Shown here piece by piece: positions 23,101-34,657 of a stretch of 64,000 bases of DNA. The notes beneath the pieces were generated by a model that was given only the letters and a program-made list of their open reading frames with translations, was not told the origin of the DNA and did no database searches. Source of the DNA: Ipomoea triloba. Taxonomy: Eukaryota; Streptophyta; Magnoliopsida; Solanales; Convolvulaceae. The stretch spans positions 8,332,868 to 8,396,867 of the forward strand of contig NC_044920.1 of the NCBI RefSeq assembly GCF_003576645.1, given 5' to 3'. Numbering within the stretch: position 1 is the stretch's first letter; every line of letters begins with the position of its first letter. Made by a program: the position numbers and the translations under genes.

Positions 23101-26100
23101 TTTTATTTACTAATGTTATTAATATCCCATTGAGCATACTATTACAAGCACCATGTATTTCTTTTATATGGTAAAACTTGCTTTCTCAGTAATAAAACAC
23201 AAGTTGGATGACTGAAATGACAAAATAGAGGTTTAACACAGAAAATTAGAGGCTAGTATTTACTGACCAGAACTGAAAAATGATGGAAAACAGATGTTTC
23301 AGAGTTCTGAAATAACAAATCTGTGTTATATCTTCATTAGCTAGCTGATACATCTATATATACATGAGAAAATAGACAAGTTTCCTGAAATTCTGCACTA
23401 TTTACTGCTGCCTAACATTTCTGCTGCCTAACATTTCTGCTACCTAACATTTCTGCTGCCTAACTTTGCTGCTGTTAACTTTACTGCCTAACTTTGCTAC
23501 TGTTTATTTTACTGCTGCCTAACACATAATAATTATAATAATCTCAACAATCAGACATATACTACACATTTTGCTGCTGCATTGACATCCCCCCTCAAAT
23601 TGATGAAGGTAAGTCTATCAACATCAATTTGCTATTGAGAAACTTGTGTCTTTGGCGTGTTAGAGCCTTTGTAAAAACATCAGCTACTTGAAGATCAGTA
23701 GTAAGATGAGGTAGAGTGATAACACCTCGAGTAAACGCCTCCCGGATGTAATGACAGTCGACTTCAATGTGCTTTGTGCGTTCATGATACACTGGATTTG
23801 CAGCAATTTGAATAGCACTGGTATTATCACCATGAAGTGGAGTAGGATCACTTGAAGGAAATCCAAGTTCAGAAAGAAGACCACGTAACCACACAATCTC
23901 TGAACACGCAGCAGACATAGCTCTATACTCGGCCTCTGTAGAGGATTTAGAGACACTCTCTTGCTTCTTACACTTCCAAGAAATCAAGGCATCCCCAAGA
24001 AAAACGCACCATCCTGTGATAGATTTCCTAGTATCTGGACAGCCAGCCCAATCTGCATCACTATAAGCTGTCAAATGAAGAGCTGATTGTTTGGGAAAAA
24101 ACAACCCACGAGTAGGTTACCCAATTAGATATCGAACTATGCGACGAACTGCCGCAAGATGGAGATGTCGAGGTGAGTGCATGAATTTACTGACGATATG
24201 AACAGCATAGGAGATATCGGGCCTTGTAATTGTTAGGTAGATAAGACTACCAACAAGTTGCCTATACAAAAAAGGATCGGGCAAAGGTTCGCCCTCATCT
24301 TTCCGATATTTCACATTGACCTCCATTGGTGTATCAACAGCAGTAGCATCCTGTAAACCAGCCATCCGAATGAGATCTTGAATGTATTTATGTTGGTTTA
24401 GGAGGAAACCATGATCTTCATAGTGAACTTCCAGCCCTAAAAAATATGTTAGAGGCCCAAGATCTTTCATTTTAAATGTACCGGACAACATATTTTGAAG
24501 CTTAGTAATCAGCCCATTATCATTACCAGTGATGATAATATCATCAACATATACTAAGAGAAAGACCATACCAGTGGTTGTCTTGTGAAAGAAGAGTGAG
24601 GAATCATATTGACTCTGTGTGAAGGAAAAGGTGAGAAGAGTGTCGCGAAACTTCTCAAACCAGGCCCTAGGTGCCTGTTTTAAACCATACAAGGAACGTC
24701 TTAACTTGCAAACCTCATGTGGAGCTATCATTGGCATACCAGGTGGAAGCTTCATGTAGATCTCTTCCTTAAGATCCCCATTTAAGAAGGCATTTTTTAC
24801 ATCCATCTGATGTAAAACCCAAGATTGAGAGGAAGCAATAGCAAGTATGGTTCTCACTGTGGTCATCTTAGCAACTGGTGCAAATGTTTCTTCGTAGTCG
24901 AGACCATATTCTTGTTTATTCCCAAGAGCAACCAATCGAGCTTTATATCTATCCAAGGAGCCATCAGACTTGAGTTTCACAGTATAAACCCACTTGCTAC
25001 CAATGGGCTTAACATTTTGGGGACACGAAACAATGTCCCAAGTATGATTTTCTTCAAGTGCTTGAAGTTCTTCTTCCATTGCTTGTTGCCAACACTTATG
25101 TTCCATTGCCTTTTTATAACAAGTGGGGATAGAGATAGAAGATAACACAGTAGACATAGCCACAGGGTTTGAAAAACCATACCTTTCAACTGGTTTGTGA
25201 GGTCTAGAGCTTCTACGAAGAGGAGTGGGATTACTGAAACTTGGTGGAACAGAATCAGTTGTCGCAGGTTGATGCGAAGAAGCCATAGTGAGACCTGTAG
25301 GAGGATCAGAAGCAGGAGGGGTGCGTCTATGATAAACACAACCAGGTTTAAACCGATGTACAGGTGTTGGTGATGCAGAGAAATACGGTAAAGTAGATAG
25401 AGAAGGAAGTTCTGAAGTCTGTGTGGTGCTAAAAAAGGACTGGTGTTCAAAAAAAATGACATTCCTAGAGACACGAGTTCGACGGGCATGAGGATCATAG
25501 CAAAGAAATCCTTTTTGGGTTCCAGCATAACCTAAGAAAGCACACTTAACAGATTGAGCAGTAAGTTTATTCCTCTCATGTGCAGGAAGGTGCACAAAAC
25601 AAACACATCCAAAAACATGCAGATTGGAATAATTTGGTGCATGCCCAAATAAATAAAAATAAGGGGAATTATTGTTCAAGTTGGGAGATGGTAATCTATT
25701 AATTAAATAAACTGCAGTAGCTAAAGCTTCACACCAAAATTTAGAAGGAACACAAGACTCAATTAGAAGAGTTCTAACAACATCAAGAAGATGACGGTTC
25801 TTTCTTTCAGCCACACCATTTTGTTGTGGAGTGAAAGGATAAGAACGCTGAGAAATGATCCCATGACTTTGAAGAAAGAATTGAAACTCATTTGACATAT
25901 ATTCCCCTCCCGAATCAGATCGCAAGATTCTGATTTTAGTAGAAAACTGTGTTTCAATTAAAGCAAGAAAGACCTTGAACACAGAGAAAACCTCACTCTT
26001 AGTCCTAAGAAAATATACCCAAGTAAAACGAGTGAAATCATCAATAAATGTAACAAAGTATTTGTAATGTTCATGAGAGATTACAGGTGCAATACCCCAT

Positions 26101-29100
26101 ACATCAGTATGCACGAGTTCAAAAGGTTTGGTGGTATGGGTTTGATGCAATGGAAAAGGAAGAGTTTTGCTTTTGCCAAGTTTACAGGATGCACAATCAA
26201 CAACATCATTATTAGAAGAAATTTTTTATTCCCAAGTAAACCAGATTTAAGCAAGATTCGAAGTAAATGAGAATTAGGATGTCCTAAACGTCTATGCCAC
26301 ACCTGATTATTACTTTAGACAGCATTACAAGCAACATAATTTGACACTGGAGGAGGAGACAAAAACAAGGGAAAAAGACGTCCCACTTTAGGCCCTTCGC
26401 GATCATTTTCCCGGACACTTGATCCTGCACAAAACAACCAGATTTTGAAAATTGAACGGTGCAGTTACTGTCAACTAATTGTCCGACAGATATAAGATTA
26501 GTAGACAACTTAGGAGACACAAAAACATTATTTAAAGAAGCTGAAATATCACCAACGGCTGTGATAGGTAAGGAATTTCCATCTGCTGTATGAATCTGAA
26601 GATCTCCACTATACTTTTGAACATTTTTTAAAGGCAAGGCAGTGTTGGTCATGTGATGGGAAGCACCAGAATCAAAATACCAAGGCTTAGAATCAGAAGT
26701 ATTGTTACCTGAAAAACCAAAGGCTGATAGGGCAGAAACTATCATTTGTTGGACCATTTCAGGGGTAATCGTAGACTGACTAGCATTGGAGACACTAGAG
26801 GGACCAACCGAGACATTGTAGGCAGTTTCATGTTTCTTCGGAGGCCGAATGGAACACTCTTTGATGATATGCCCTGCTTTCTTACAATAATTGCAGAATT
26901 TTTTAGTACAATTATTGGCAAAGTGACCAAAATTCTTGCAACTATAACACTGGACATTAGTCATATCTCTGCCTCCGTTAGATCTCCTTTGGGCAGCGTA
27001 GGCAACAGGAATTGGAGCAGAATTTTGAGCTTTCTGCTCCAAGACAGCAGTGTAGTGAGCCGTTGTTCTTCCCTGAGAAGCTCTCCTACACAAATATTCA
27101 TTGAAGGAACTAACTGTCTATTCATCAAGTTAGACCTAATCGTTTCAAACTCCCCCCTTAACTTCATTAAAAACTGATCACGCTTGCTGGTTTCATGGAT
27201 ATTTTGTACAGCAACTAGTCCTTCAGAAGGAACATTTGCATACACAATATCAGTGTATTCAGTCCAAAGAGTTTCAAATGAAGAATAAAACTCTTGGATT
27301 GACATACTCCCTTGACTGAGTTGGCTCAACTCAAGCTCCAATTGAAACCTTCGTGCTGAGTTGCTTTGGTTGTAGACGTTCTTCAAGTAATCTCACATTC
27401 CTCTAGAGGTCTTATAAGGCTTGAGACTGAGAAGTATGGAGGGTTCCACACTTCCAAGAATCCAGGACATAATCTGAGCATCCTTTACCTCCCATTTTGC
27501 ATATTTCTCCTTCTCCTTTTCTTTGTCAGGTGCAGAATCACTGATATGACTCCATAGTTCCTTTCCCTTGACAAAGAGCTCAAATGGGAATGCCCAGGCA
27601 GAATAATTTTTGCCATTAAATCGAACAAAAAAATTTTCTGATCTTTCCAAAGACATGATTCAATCAGAAAACAAGAATAGATCCAAGAAAACAGAACCAA
27701 GAACTAAGAGAATAGGTCCAAGAAACTATGATAGCAAGATACAAGTGATACAAGAACAAGAATACTATGATCTTGGAGCAAGACAAGGAACAAGACACAA
27801 AGATTATCTCAGGATTTTGGTTCTGATACCATGACAAAATAGAGGTTTAACACAGAAAATTAGAGGCTAGTATTTACTGACCAGAACTGAAAAATGATGG
27901 AAAACAGATGTTTCAGAGTTCTGAAATAACAAATCTGTGTTATATCTTCATTAGCTAGCTGATACATCTATATATACATGAGAAAATAGACAAGTTTCCT
28001 GAAATTCTGCACTATTTACTGCTGCCTAACATTTCTGCTACCTAACATTTCTGCTGCTGTTAACTTTACTGCCTAACTTTGCTACTGTTTATTTTACTGC
28101 TGCCTAACACATAATAATTATAATAATCTCAACAATCAGACATATACTACACATTTTGCTGCTGCATTGACATGAAATTAACAGTCTGTTTTCAGAATCA
28201 TAATTATTATCAATTATTTAGAAATTTAATCCAAATGCCAGATAACAGTACACATTAAAAAAAAAAACAAAAAAAAAAACAAAAAAACAAAAAAAAACAA
28301 AACAAAAACAAAACCAAAACCAAAACCAAAAACAAAAAAAAAACAAATAATAATAATAATAATAATAAAAATAAAATCAGTGACATGCTATTCAAAAAAA
28401 ATGTGCAGAAAAAACAGAAACAAAACTTTTTCAGTTTACCACCAAACAGATCGATTTTAATTCCCAAATGAGAAGTAAAATAATTCCCAGTCTCCATCAG
28501 TGAATGCGATTGACGGAATGACTGTAGGGGAACAATAAGGAAAGTTTTTTATGAGAACATTTTTATAGATCTCTCCTATTTTGGTATAAGTCTTCGGAAG
28601 TGAGTAATCAAAAAATTCATCAGTTGCAATAACAAAGAATTTGTAAGTTTTGGGGAGATTAGATTATAGCACATAGATCCCATTTATTTGCAATGTACAA
28701 CAGGCAATTGCCTCAGACTGTACTATTTGCCTACCAGAAAATGCATATTGTTTTACATTGTGAAATTTTTTAGCAATTTGTTATTATCTAATATCTACAA
28801 ACAGCGGCAAGCATTTGGGGATTAGTAGCACTGCAGCTTGCAGATGAAGAAATTTTGCCATTCAACTATCTATCTTATGCATATGAACTAGAGGTATGTG
28901 TATGAATGTTAGATTTGGAGTAACTTGTCTGCTGTTGATAAAATTATGTAATTTGGTATTTTGGTTACCAATAAAATATGTCTAATGTGAGCACAATTAT
29001 AGTTTTCTATTAGCAATAAACGAATGGAATCTAATAGTCTAGTTCTCATTTAAACAGAAATGTGCAGAAGAGTTGAAAGATGAAGTATCAGATAAGGGGG

Positions 29101-29658
29101 TAAAACTTTTTCCCTTGTTTAATTCTATTGAGAAGTTTAAAAAGGCAGCCATTAAGATAAACGATGAAAAGAAGGTACACATTTGTTGTCAAGATCATTT
29201 AAAGGCTTTTCCTGTGCAGTGCAATACACTTATTTAACAAGAATATGATTTCAGGCATTTGAAACAGTAAAAGCTAGGGCATTACCACAAAGAAAAGATT
29301 CCTGGAAAGTAAGAGAATTAAATGACAGACTAATGATGGCAGAACGGGCATTCACAGATCCAGATGGACTAACTACAAGGCCATGGTATAAACACATGGT
29401 AGGTCTTTAGTATTTGCTTTCACAAGTGAAGATCTATCTACTTGCTGATGTTAACACCCTTCTGCAATTATGCAGATTTATGCTCCATCAAAGCACAATG
29501 ATTATGGATCCAAGTCCTTCCCAGGAGTAGATGACAGCATTGAGCAGGCTAAGAGCGTAAACACCAAACAGTCATGGCTTTTAGTTCAACATGAAGTGTG
29601 GAGAGTTGCTAGAGCCATAACACAAGCATCTCTAGTCCTTAGTGGTAAATTAACATGA
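20159..29658 (+). CDS. LAMP1: Probable glutamate carboxypeptidase, AMP1/LAMP1 group (M28 peptidase), intact
   Basis: Twelve exons join in frame to 2124 nt (707 aa, family about 700): 20159-21106, 21230-21297, 21500-21581, 21673-21765, 21925-22077, 22334-22408, 22559-22646, 23006-23089, 28805-28893, 29058-29174, 29255-29398, 29476-29658. All introns are GT-AG. An N-terminal signal anchor (residues about 5-22) suggests a membrane protein of the secretory pathway. The protease-associated region is in exon 1. Zinc and catalytic residues, placed by comparison with human GCPII, are all present: H346 and D356 ([16 protein letters not shown]), E393 (catalytic) and E394 (WDAEEYG), D422 (YLNID), H508 (YHSMYDD). 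AMP1-type proteins are ER-associated and affect meristem size and miRNA-mediated translational repression; the substrate is unknown. The N-terminus looks closer to LAMP1 than AMP1 (from memory). Intron 8 holds an antisense copia element. No break was found. Confidence 0.9.
23218..23587 (-). repeat. Copia 3' LTR
   Basis: 370 bp; on the minus strand TGTCAATGCAG...TTTTGTCA. It contains a run of 'ctgcctaacatttctg' units (about 23405-23470), one or two more than in the 5' LTR. Confidence 0.95.
23588..23602 (-). other. Copia polypurine tract
   Basis: Minus strand TTGAGGGGGGA directly before the 3' LTR (plus strand tcccccctcaa). Primes plus-strand DNA synthesis. Confidence 0.85.
23595..27656 (-). 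pseudogene. Copia gag-pol polyprotein, broken
   Basis: Start [21 protein letters not shown] at 27656. Gag (UBN2-like) runs to about 26960, with a TGA at 27393-27395 at a Trp position. Two CCHC knuckles ([28 protein letters not shown]) lie near 26950-26860. The protease motif DSGASHH is near 26670. The integrase zinc region (WHRRLGHPN) starts at 26299 and the integrase core ([14 protein letters not shown]) lies near 25800. RT has YVDDIIITG near 24540. RNase H starts after a TAA at 24117-24119 and ends at 23595 ([23 protein letters not shown]). Frame changes lie between about 27090 and 26960, near 26290 and near 26150. Gene order is normal copia. Lineage not assigned. Confidence 0.9.
27819..27831 (-). 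other. Copia primer-binding site (initiator tRNA-Met)
   Basis: Minus strand TGGTATCAGAACC immediately after the 5' LTR end TTTTGTCA. It matches the 3' end of plant initiator tRNA-Met as used by most copia elements. Confidence 0.9.
27832..28172 (-). repeat. Copia 5' LTR
   Basis: 341 bp, matching 23218-23587 except for the loss of about 29 bp in the 'ctgcctaacatttctg' repeat. Confidence 0.95.
28257..28372. repeat. A-rich low-complexity tract
   Basis: Runs of (A)n C and (AAAAC)n, followed by (AAT)n, within intron 8. The minus-strand ORF across it is an artefact. Confidence 0.95.
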
Positions 29659-29690
29659 AGTCTAAACTCTCAATAACATATGGTTACCTC

Positions 29691-29842
29691 CTAGTGTTTA
29701 TAAATCAAATAAATTCCAATAGATGTTTTTGTATATATTTGCTAGAATTTAAAAATGTCCATCTATATCTATAATCTTCCTGGATTAAATAAAATGTACA
29801 ATTTGGGTGAATTCCAACAAATGCAATGCCCATCTTCTTTTC
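29691..29842 (+). repeat. Dispersed repeat R, copy 2 (3' flank of the carboxypeptidase)
   Basis: Starts 'tagtgtttataaatcaaata' and ends 'aaatgcaatgcccatcttct', collinear with 15067-15213. It begins 33 bp after the stop codon, so it is probably transcribed as 3' UTR. Confidence 0.65.
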
Positions 29843-30314
29843 AAAAGGCTTTATCAAGCTACAAATTGAAGGTCATTAGTTATTGATGAATGATGATTAT
29901 CATTTTCTATCTCCAATACAACATACATCTCTTTCAACCCCTATGTTACAATTTCCTCCTGGATTTCAATTTGTCTTACGGCTTGCATTCATCAAATGAC
30001 ATGTCAACTTTGTGGTCAATGGTTACTATACACAACTTCACCAGATTAAAAATATTACAGTTCAGATGAGTTATAGAAAATCTCTTATTATTGCTACTTC
30101 TATATTTTTCATCCAAAAAATCTCATAGGGATAAGAAAGCCAGTTGTTTCTGAATTTGAACTAATGAATGCCTATCAGCCCTCATATTGGTCCCATTTGG
30201 CGATGCTTATGATCAAAGGTTATGATTATGGTTTATGAATGTGTTATTACCGTAACTAATGGATTAAAAGAGCTACCATGTGTCATGCAATACATAATCC
30301 AGAAACTTAATATT
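29843..30314. other. Gene-free stretch after the carboxypeptidase
   Basis: Moderately AT-rich, no ORF or family recognised. Confidence 0.5.
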
Positions 30315-30545
30315 CTCCCAAAAGGTTGAATCCCCAACCTAAAGGCCCCCACGCCAAGGCCCGACAGAGCATGTGGAAGGAGGTAAATCATGTTAATTTA
30401 GTGGCTCAGCAGATCGGGCCAAATGATGATTCATAAGGGATCTGCTCACTTTGGGCATAATCCCTACATTGCTGCTGCAGAGTTTCAAACTCTAGTCTCT
30501 TCTCACAAATACTAATTATTGACTACTGAGCTAAGCCCGTGTAAC
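30315..30545 (-). mobile_element. SINE-like unit on the minus strand
   Basis: The minus strand reads gggcttagctcagtagtc (A-box-like tagctcagtag) near 30537, then agtttgaaactct (B-box-like) near 30490, at tRNA-like spacing. A unique body follows to about 30315. Target duplication and tail were not identified. Confidence 0.45.
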
Positions 30546-30613
30546 CTCCACAAGCTTAATAAAACATGTGAGAGGTAGAACATTTAACACGTGTGTAGAA
30601 ACAGTACAAAAAC

Positions 30614-31210
30614 TCAGATAAAATTGTAATAATCTCTACCAAACACCACAATTATAAGCAGAAAAAACGGTGTTGTACTAGAAGTGCAAAATGGATCAAA
30701 ACATACTGAAGTGAAGCTTGAGGCTGACCTCTTTGGGTTGGATTTGCGGATACGGATGCAAGTCCGGACAGGGGATTTTGGCAAACTGTCGAATACGAGA
30801 ATTTCCCTCCATCTTGTTGTATTTGTTTTAGGCAGGGCCATGATCGACAATCCTGCGGGAATGGAGGTTCACGGTGGTGACCGTTATTCCGTTGCTGATG
30901 ATGACAGGTTTCACAATGCGCCAAATAATCTGATTCCTCTAGGTTAACATCACCCATCCATATTTGGTAAACATATTGCTGCAGCTGTCACGCCATCTGT
31001 CTTTGCCTCGAGAACAAGAACGCAACGCCTCTGAAAGCAGGTCAATTGAAGGCGGGAACTTCGCAACAGGCTTCTGGAATCTGAGCTTCAAAATTCCAAG
31101 AATCGGCGGGTTTCTTTGTCCAGCTGCTTCAGTGCTTCTGCTTGGTCTCCATCAATTGGTGGCAAAAAAAAAAAACAAAAAACAAAAAAAAAAAACAATA
31201 CACCTCTAAA
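30614..31210. other. Unrecognised, less AT-rich segment with ORFs on both strands
   Basis: Overlapping ORFs of about 78-101 codons lie on both strands (minus 30614-30850 and 30652-30957; plus 30684-30947 and 30964-31209). None matches a family I know, and none has clear splice sites. The base composition is closer to coding DNA than its surroundings. It may be a decayed exon pair or the 5' end of a lost gene. An A-rich run ends it (31165-31198). Confidence 0.3.
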
Positions 31211-31273
31211 ATTAAGGATTGGTCTCCTAAAGCAACGGGTGTGAATTCATTAAACAAGTCCAATATCATAAAA

Positions 31274-32825
31274 TCTACTATACTAATAAGAACCAAAGAG
31301 ATTTAGGTCTAAAATGGATAGAAAAAATGTGGTCAAATTATTTAATCAAATGGATGGTTCAGATGAATTATTTAATCAAATAGATGGTTAAGATAATTCA
31401 GATTAATATTATTAATATAGATTACCTAATTTAATCTTACTTTTATGATTATCCGTTAAGTTTTCCGTTAAATATTCTCTTCCTTGTTAATATTCCGTTA
31501 ACTTTTAAGTCACCCATTAATTTCTATAATAAAGGTCTTAGGTTCGAACCTCATCTCAATCAAATTTGACATAATTAAGTTTCTCACTCTATTTTACTCT
31601 TATTAAATTAAATAAATTAGTAGCTATAACAAAAAATGATACATATGTATTTCTTTAATTTAGAATTATGTGTCTACAATACCTTTATTTGAAAAAATTA
31701 TTCATAATCAAAAAATTAAATTAAATAAGAGAAATAATTTCATTAGTTATATTGTCTTTATTTTCTTTCATGCAAAGATTCTTTACATTCAAATGTATTA
31801 ATTGATATTCATTACATTGTCCATTATCTTATTTTTACAATATCTTGTAATTAAATATCAAAGTTATAGTACAAAATAATGTTATATATTTATTTACCAA
31901 GTATTTTATTAATACTATGAATAAAAATTTAAAAATAATTTGAAGCTTATTATATTAACTACTTTGGGATTGGTTGACAAAGAGAGTACTCAAATAACCC
32001 AACAAATTGAAGCGAAATCACTCTATTTTACTCTTATTGAATTAAATAAATTAGTAGTTACAGCAAAAAATGATACATATGTATTTCTTTAATACCATGA
32101 AAAAAAAATTAAAAAGAATAGTTTGAAACCAATCATATTAACTACTTGGGGGATTTGTTGACAATGAAAGTACTCAAATAACCCATTACCCAGCATATAG
32201 AAGCGATAAACTACCTTTTAATATCTTTGCAATACATAATATTTTCAATTTTCAATTTTTTATTAATTTATTTAATCTTTTTTCTTAAACTAAAGATTTC
32301 TTTATCCACAATAACTCATTCAACAATAATGGTTGAACCAAATGAACCCCAAGTAGAACACCTAAAGGAAAGTCCATAGCTCCTATATCATAATCTCATT
32401 GCATGATGTTGTCATCTATGCTACCAACAATAACCGAATTGCAAATAACACGCTACCAACAAAAAGGAAGAGAACAAATAGTAAAGATGAAGACAATGAC
32501 AATGTTACTCAAAAGAGAATTAAGAACACTTAGAAAAATTCAAATTAAAAGTAGTATTTATTTAGACTATCATTTTTAGACCAAATATTTAGACTATCGA
32601 TTTTACAAGGTTGCAAACATTTATTTTAGTAATAATTATAATGAATTTTCTATATTATCTTGGATTCATATACTTTGAGTTAGATATTTAAATAAAAAAA
32701 TTCGACATTCAATTACCAATGTATAAACTTCTTCTATATAATCTTGCATTGATATACTTTCAAATATTTATTTTAATATAAACGTTGGGCATTAATCCAT
32801 TCGCGCAATGTGCATATAAAACTAG
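31274..32825 (+). mobile_element. Non-autonomous Helitron H1
   Basis: Begins TCTACTATACTAATAAG after an A and ends CTAG before a T, the Helitron rule of insertion between A and T. Just before the end lies cgcgcaatgtgca, a weakened version of the subterminal hairpin. It is 1552 bp, AT-rich, with no Rep/helicase. Internal duplications are visible, for example 'cactctattttactcttatt' at about 31585 and 32022. Confidence 0.75.
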
Positions 32826-32893
32826 TGGATCATAATAAAATTAAAGATATAATCAATATTTTAAACATTATATATAATACTTTATAGCATAAA

Positions 32894-33600
32894 CTAGTTT
32901 TACACGCGCATTGCGCGAATAGGTTAATGGCCAATATTTATATTTAAATAAATATTTGAAAGTATATCAATGTAAGATTATATATGGAAAGTTTATACAT
33001 AGGTAATTGAATATCGAATTTGTTTAATTAAATATGTAACTCAAAATATATGAATCCAATATAATATTCATTATAATTGTCACTAAAATAAATGCTTGCG
33101 ACTTTGTAAAATCGATAGTCTAAATACTTGGTCTAAAAATGATAGTCTAAATAAATACTACATTTGGTTTGAATTTTTTTAAGTATTCTTAATTCTCTTT
33201 TGAGTAACATTATCATTGTATTCATCTTTACTATTTGTCCTCTTCCTTTTTGTTGGTAGTGTGTATTTGCAATTGGGTTACTGTTGGTAGTACAGATGAC
33301 AACGTCATGCAATGAGATTGTGATATAGAAAATATGGACTTTCATTTAGGTGTTCTGCTCGGGGTTTATTTGGTTCAACCATTATTGTTGAATGAGTTAT
33401 TGTGGATAAAGAAATCCTAAGTTTAAGGAAAAAGATTAAATAAATTAGTAAAAATTTGAAATTTTTAAATATGATATATTCCAAATATATTAAAAGGTAG
33501 TTTCTCGCTTCAATTTGTTGGGTAATGGTATTTGAGTACTTTCATTATCAACAAATCCCCCAAGTAATTAATATGATTAATTTCAAACTATTTTTTTAAA
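32894..33600 (-). mobile_element. Non-autonomous Helitron H2, truncated
   Basis: The minus strand ends attcgcgcaatgcgcgtgta-aaa-CTAG with an intact CGCGC/GCGCG hairpin. About 700 bp is homologous, in reverse, to 32105-32825. The 5' part is missing: homology stops at 33600, where a gypsy LTR begins. The two Helitrons face each other tail to tail with 68 bp between. Confidence 0.75.
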
Positions 33601-34159
33601 GTGTTAAAGGGAAGTAATCCCCTAGAGTTCATCGTTCACTACCCCTACCTCTGGGACCCAAGTCCTCCGGAGACATGGGCCGAGTGGTCCATGGAGAATG
33701 TCACGTGTCGCTTTTTGGACTACCTTACCTGGTTCGAGGGTGAATGGTATGTGGTGTGGGGCACATACACCGGTCTAGTGTACCGTTAGATAGAATAGGT
33801 GATGTACCCTTAAGAAACGCCATGGGTAGCTCTTTTGTGTAAATGTTCCTTTTTGTAACCATAGTGGTTTCTAAACCTGATCAGTAGGGTCGTGAACAAC
33901 CCGAAACTTGTAATTTTGGCCCAATGGGCAGATCTATGTATATATATGTAGTTATGTATGTGCAGCTTAGCTAACCCTAGTCAGCTGAGATATATATATA
34001 TATATATATATATATGTTGGGTGGTAGTTGTTGTAAAGTAGAGTTCCCTTTTAGCCTATGCACCTAGAGTGGAGTTTGTTTGTCAAGGGATGATAGAATT
34101 CACTCTAGGTGTGGCGGTAACTACTCCGGATGTACGGTAAGTCGAGCCGAGGTGTTACA
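33601..34159 (+). repeat. 5' LTR (3' part) of Tekay-like element T
   Basis: Ends GGTGTTACA right before a tRNA-Met PBS. 'gtggagtttgtttgtcaagg' and 'tagaattcactctaggtgtg' (34070-34110) match the 3' part of the D-family LTRs (7240-7275, 55415-55455). The LTR start is missing at 33601. It holds a (TA)n tract at 33990-34014. The 62-codon ORF at 33601 is not conserved. Confidence 0.75.
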
Positions 34160-34162
34160 AGT

Positions 34163-34175
34163 TGGTATCAGAGCC
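34163..34175 (+). other. Element T primer-binding site
   Basis: TGGTATCAGAGCC, complementary to initiator tRNA-Met, 3 bp after the LTR end. Confidence 0.9.
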
Positions 34176-34657
34176 CTAGGTTAAAGTCCTAGGATGTTAA
34201 GAAGTTGACTTTAAGAGCCCTAGTTTCGAGTCAGCCTAGTTTCGAGTGAACCAAGTTTCGAGTCAGCCTAAGTTTCTTAAGACTGACCTATGTCACTTAT
34301 TCAGCTTAGTTTAAGTACAAGCTTTTGGAACAGAGCTGGAACTAAGACTAGGCAGCATCAAAAAGGGGGTACCTCATTTTTACCTTACAGAATTTCTTGA
34401 TTCTGGTTGTTGAATGATTTGATCAGTACTTGTGATTTCTTAATCATTGCTTATGATTATTGTGAGTAAGTTTGATAGTATAATGCACTACTAATTGTTA
34501 TGCTATAATTGAGACACCTGCTTGGTGGGTATAACGAAGTGAATATTGGAAATTACTGAATAGAACTTGAGTAGCTGCTATACTAACTGTTTAGCTAGTT
34601 AACTTCTTAAGAACTTTTATACTTCGAGCACTAATTTGAAACTGTCGTCTAGTGAAC
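34176..34657 (+). other. Element T leader
   Basis: Non-coding leader between PBS and gag. 'agtttcgagt' repeats (34220-34265) are the only structure seen. Confidence 0.6.

Larger units (their letters stand above)
23218..28172 (-). mobile_element. Ty1/copia retrotransposon in intron 8, antisense to the gene
   Basis: A complete element of 4955 bp with both LTRs, flanked by the duplication TGAAA (23213-23217 and 28173-28177). Domain order gag - protease - integrase - RT - RNase H marks copia. The LTRs are near-identical apart from a short-repeat copy difference, so insertion is recent. The polyprotein is broken by two nonsense codons and about three frameshifts, so it is no longer autonomous. 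Confidence 0.95.

Noticed and set aside
28255..28497. Phe/Leu-rich minus-strand ORF
   Set aside because: Translation of an A-rich low-complexity tract in intron 8.
33601..33789. 62-codon ORF before element T
   Set aside because: Located in the 5' LTR; no similarity to a known protein, no conserved counterpart.
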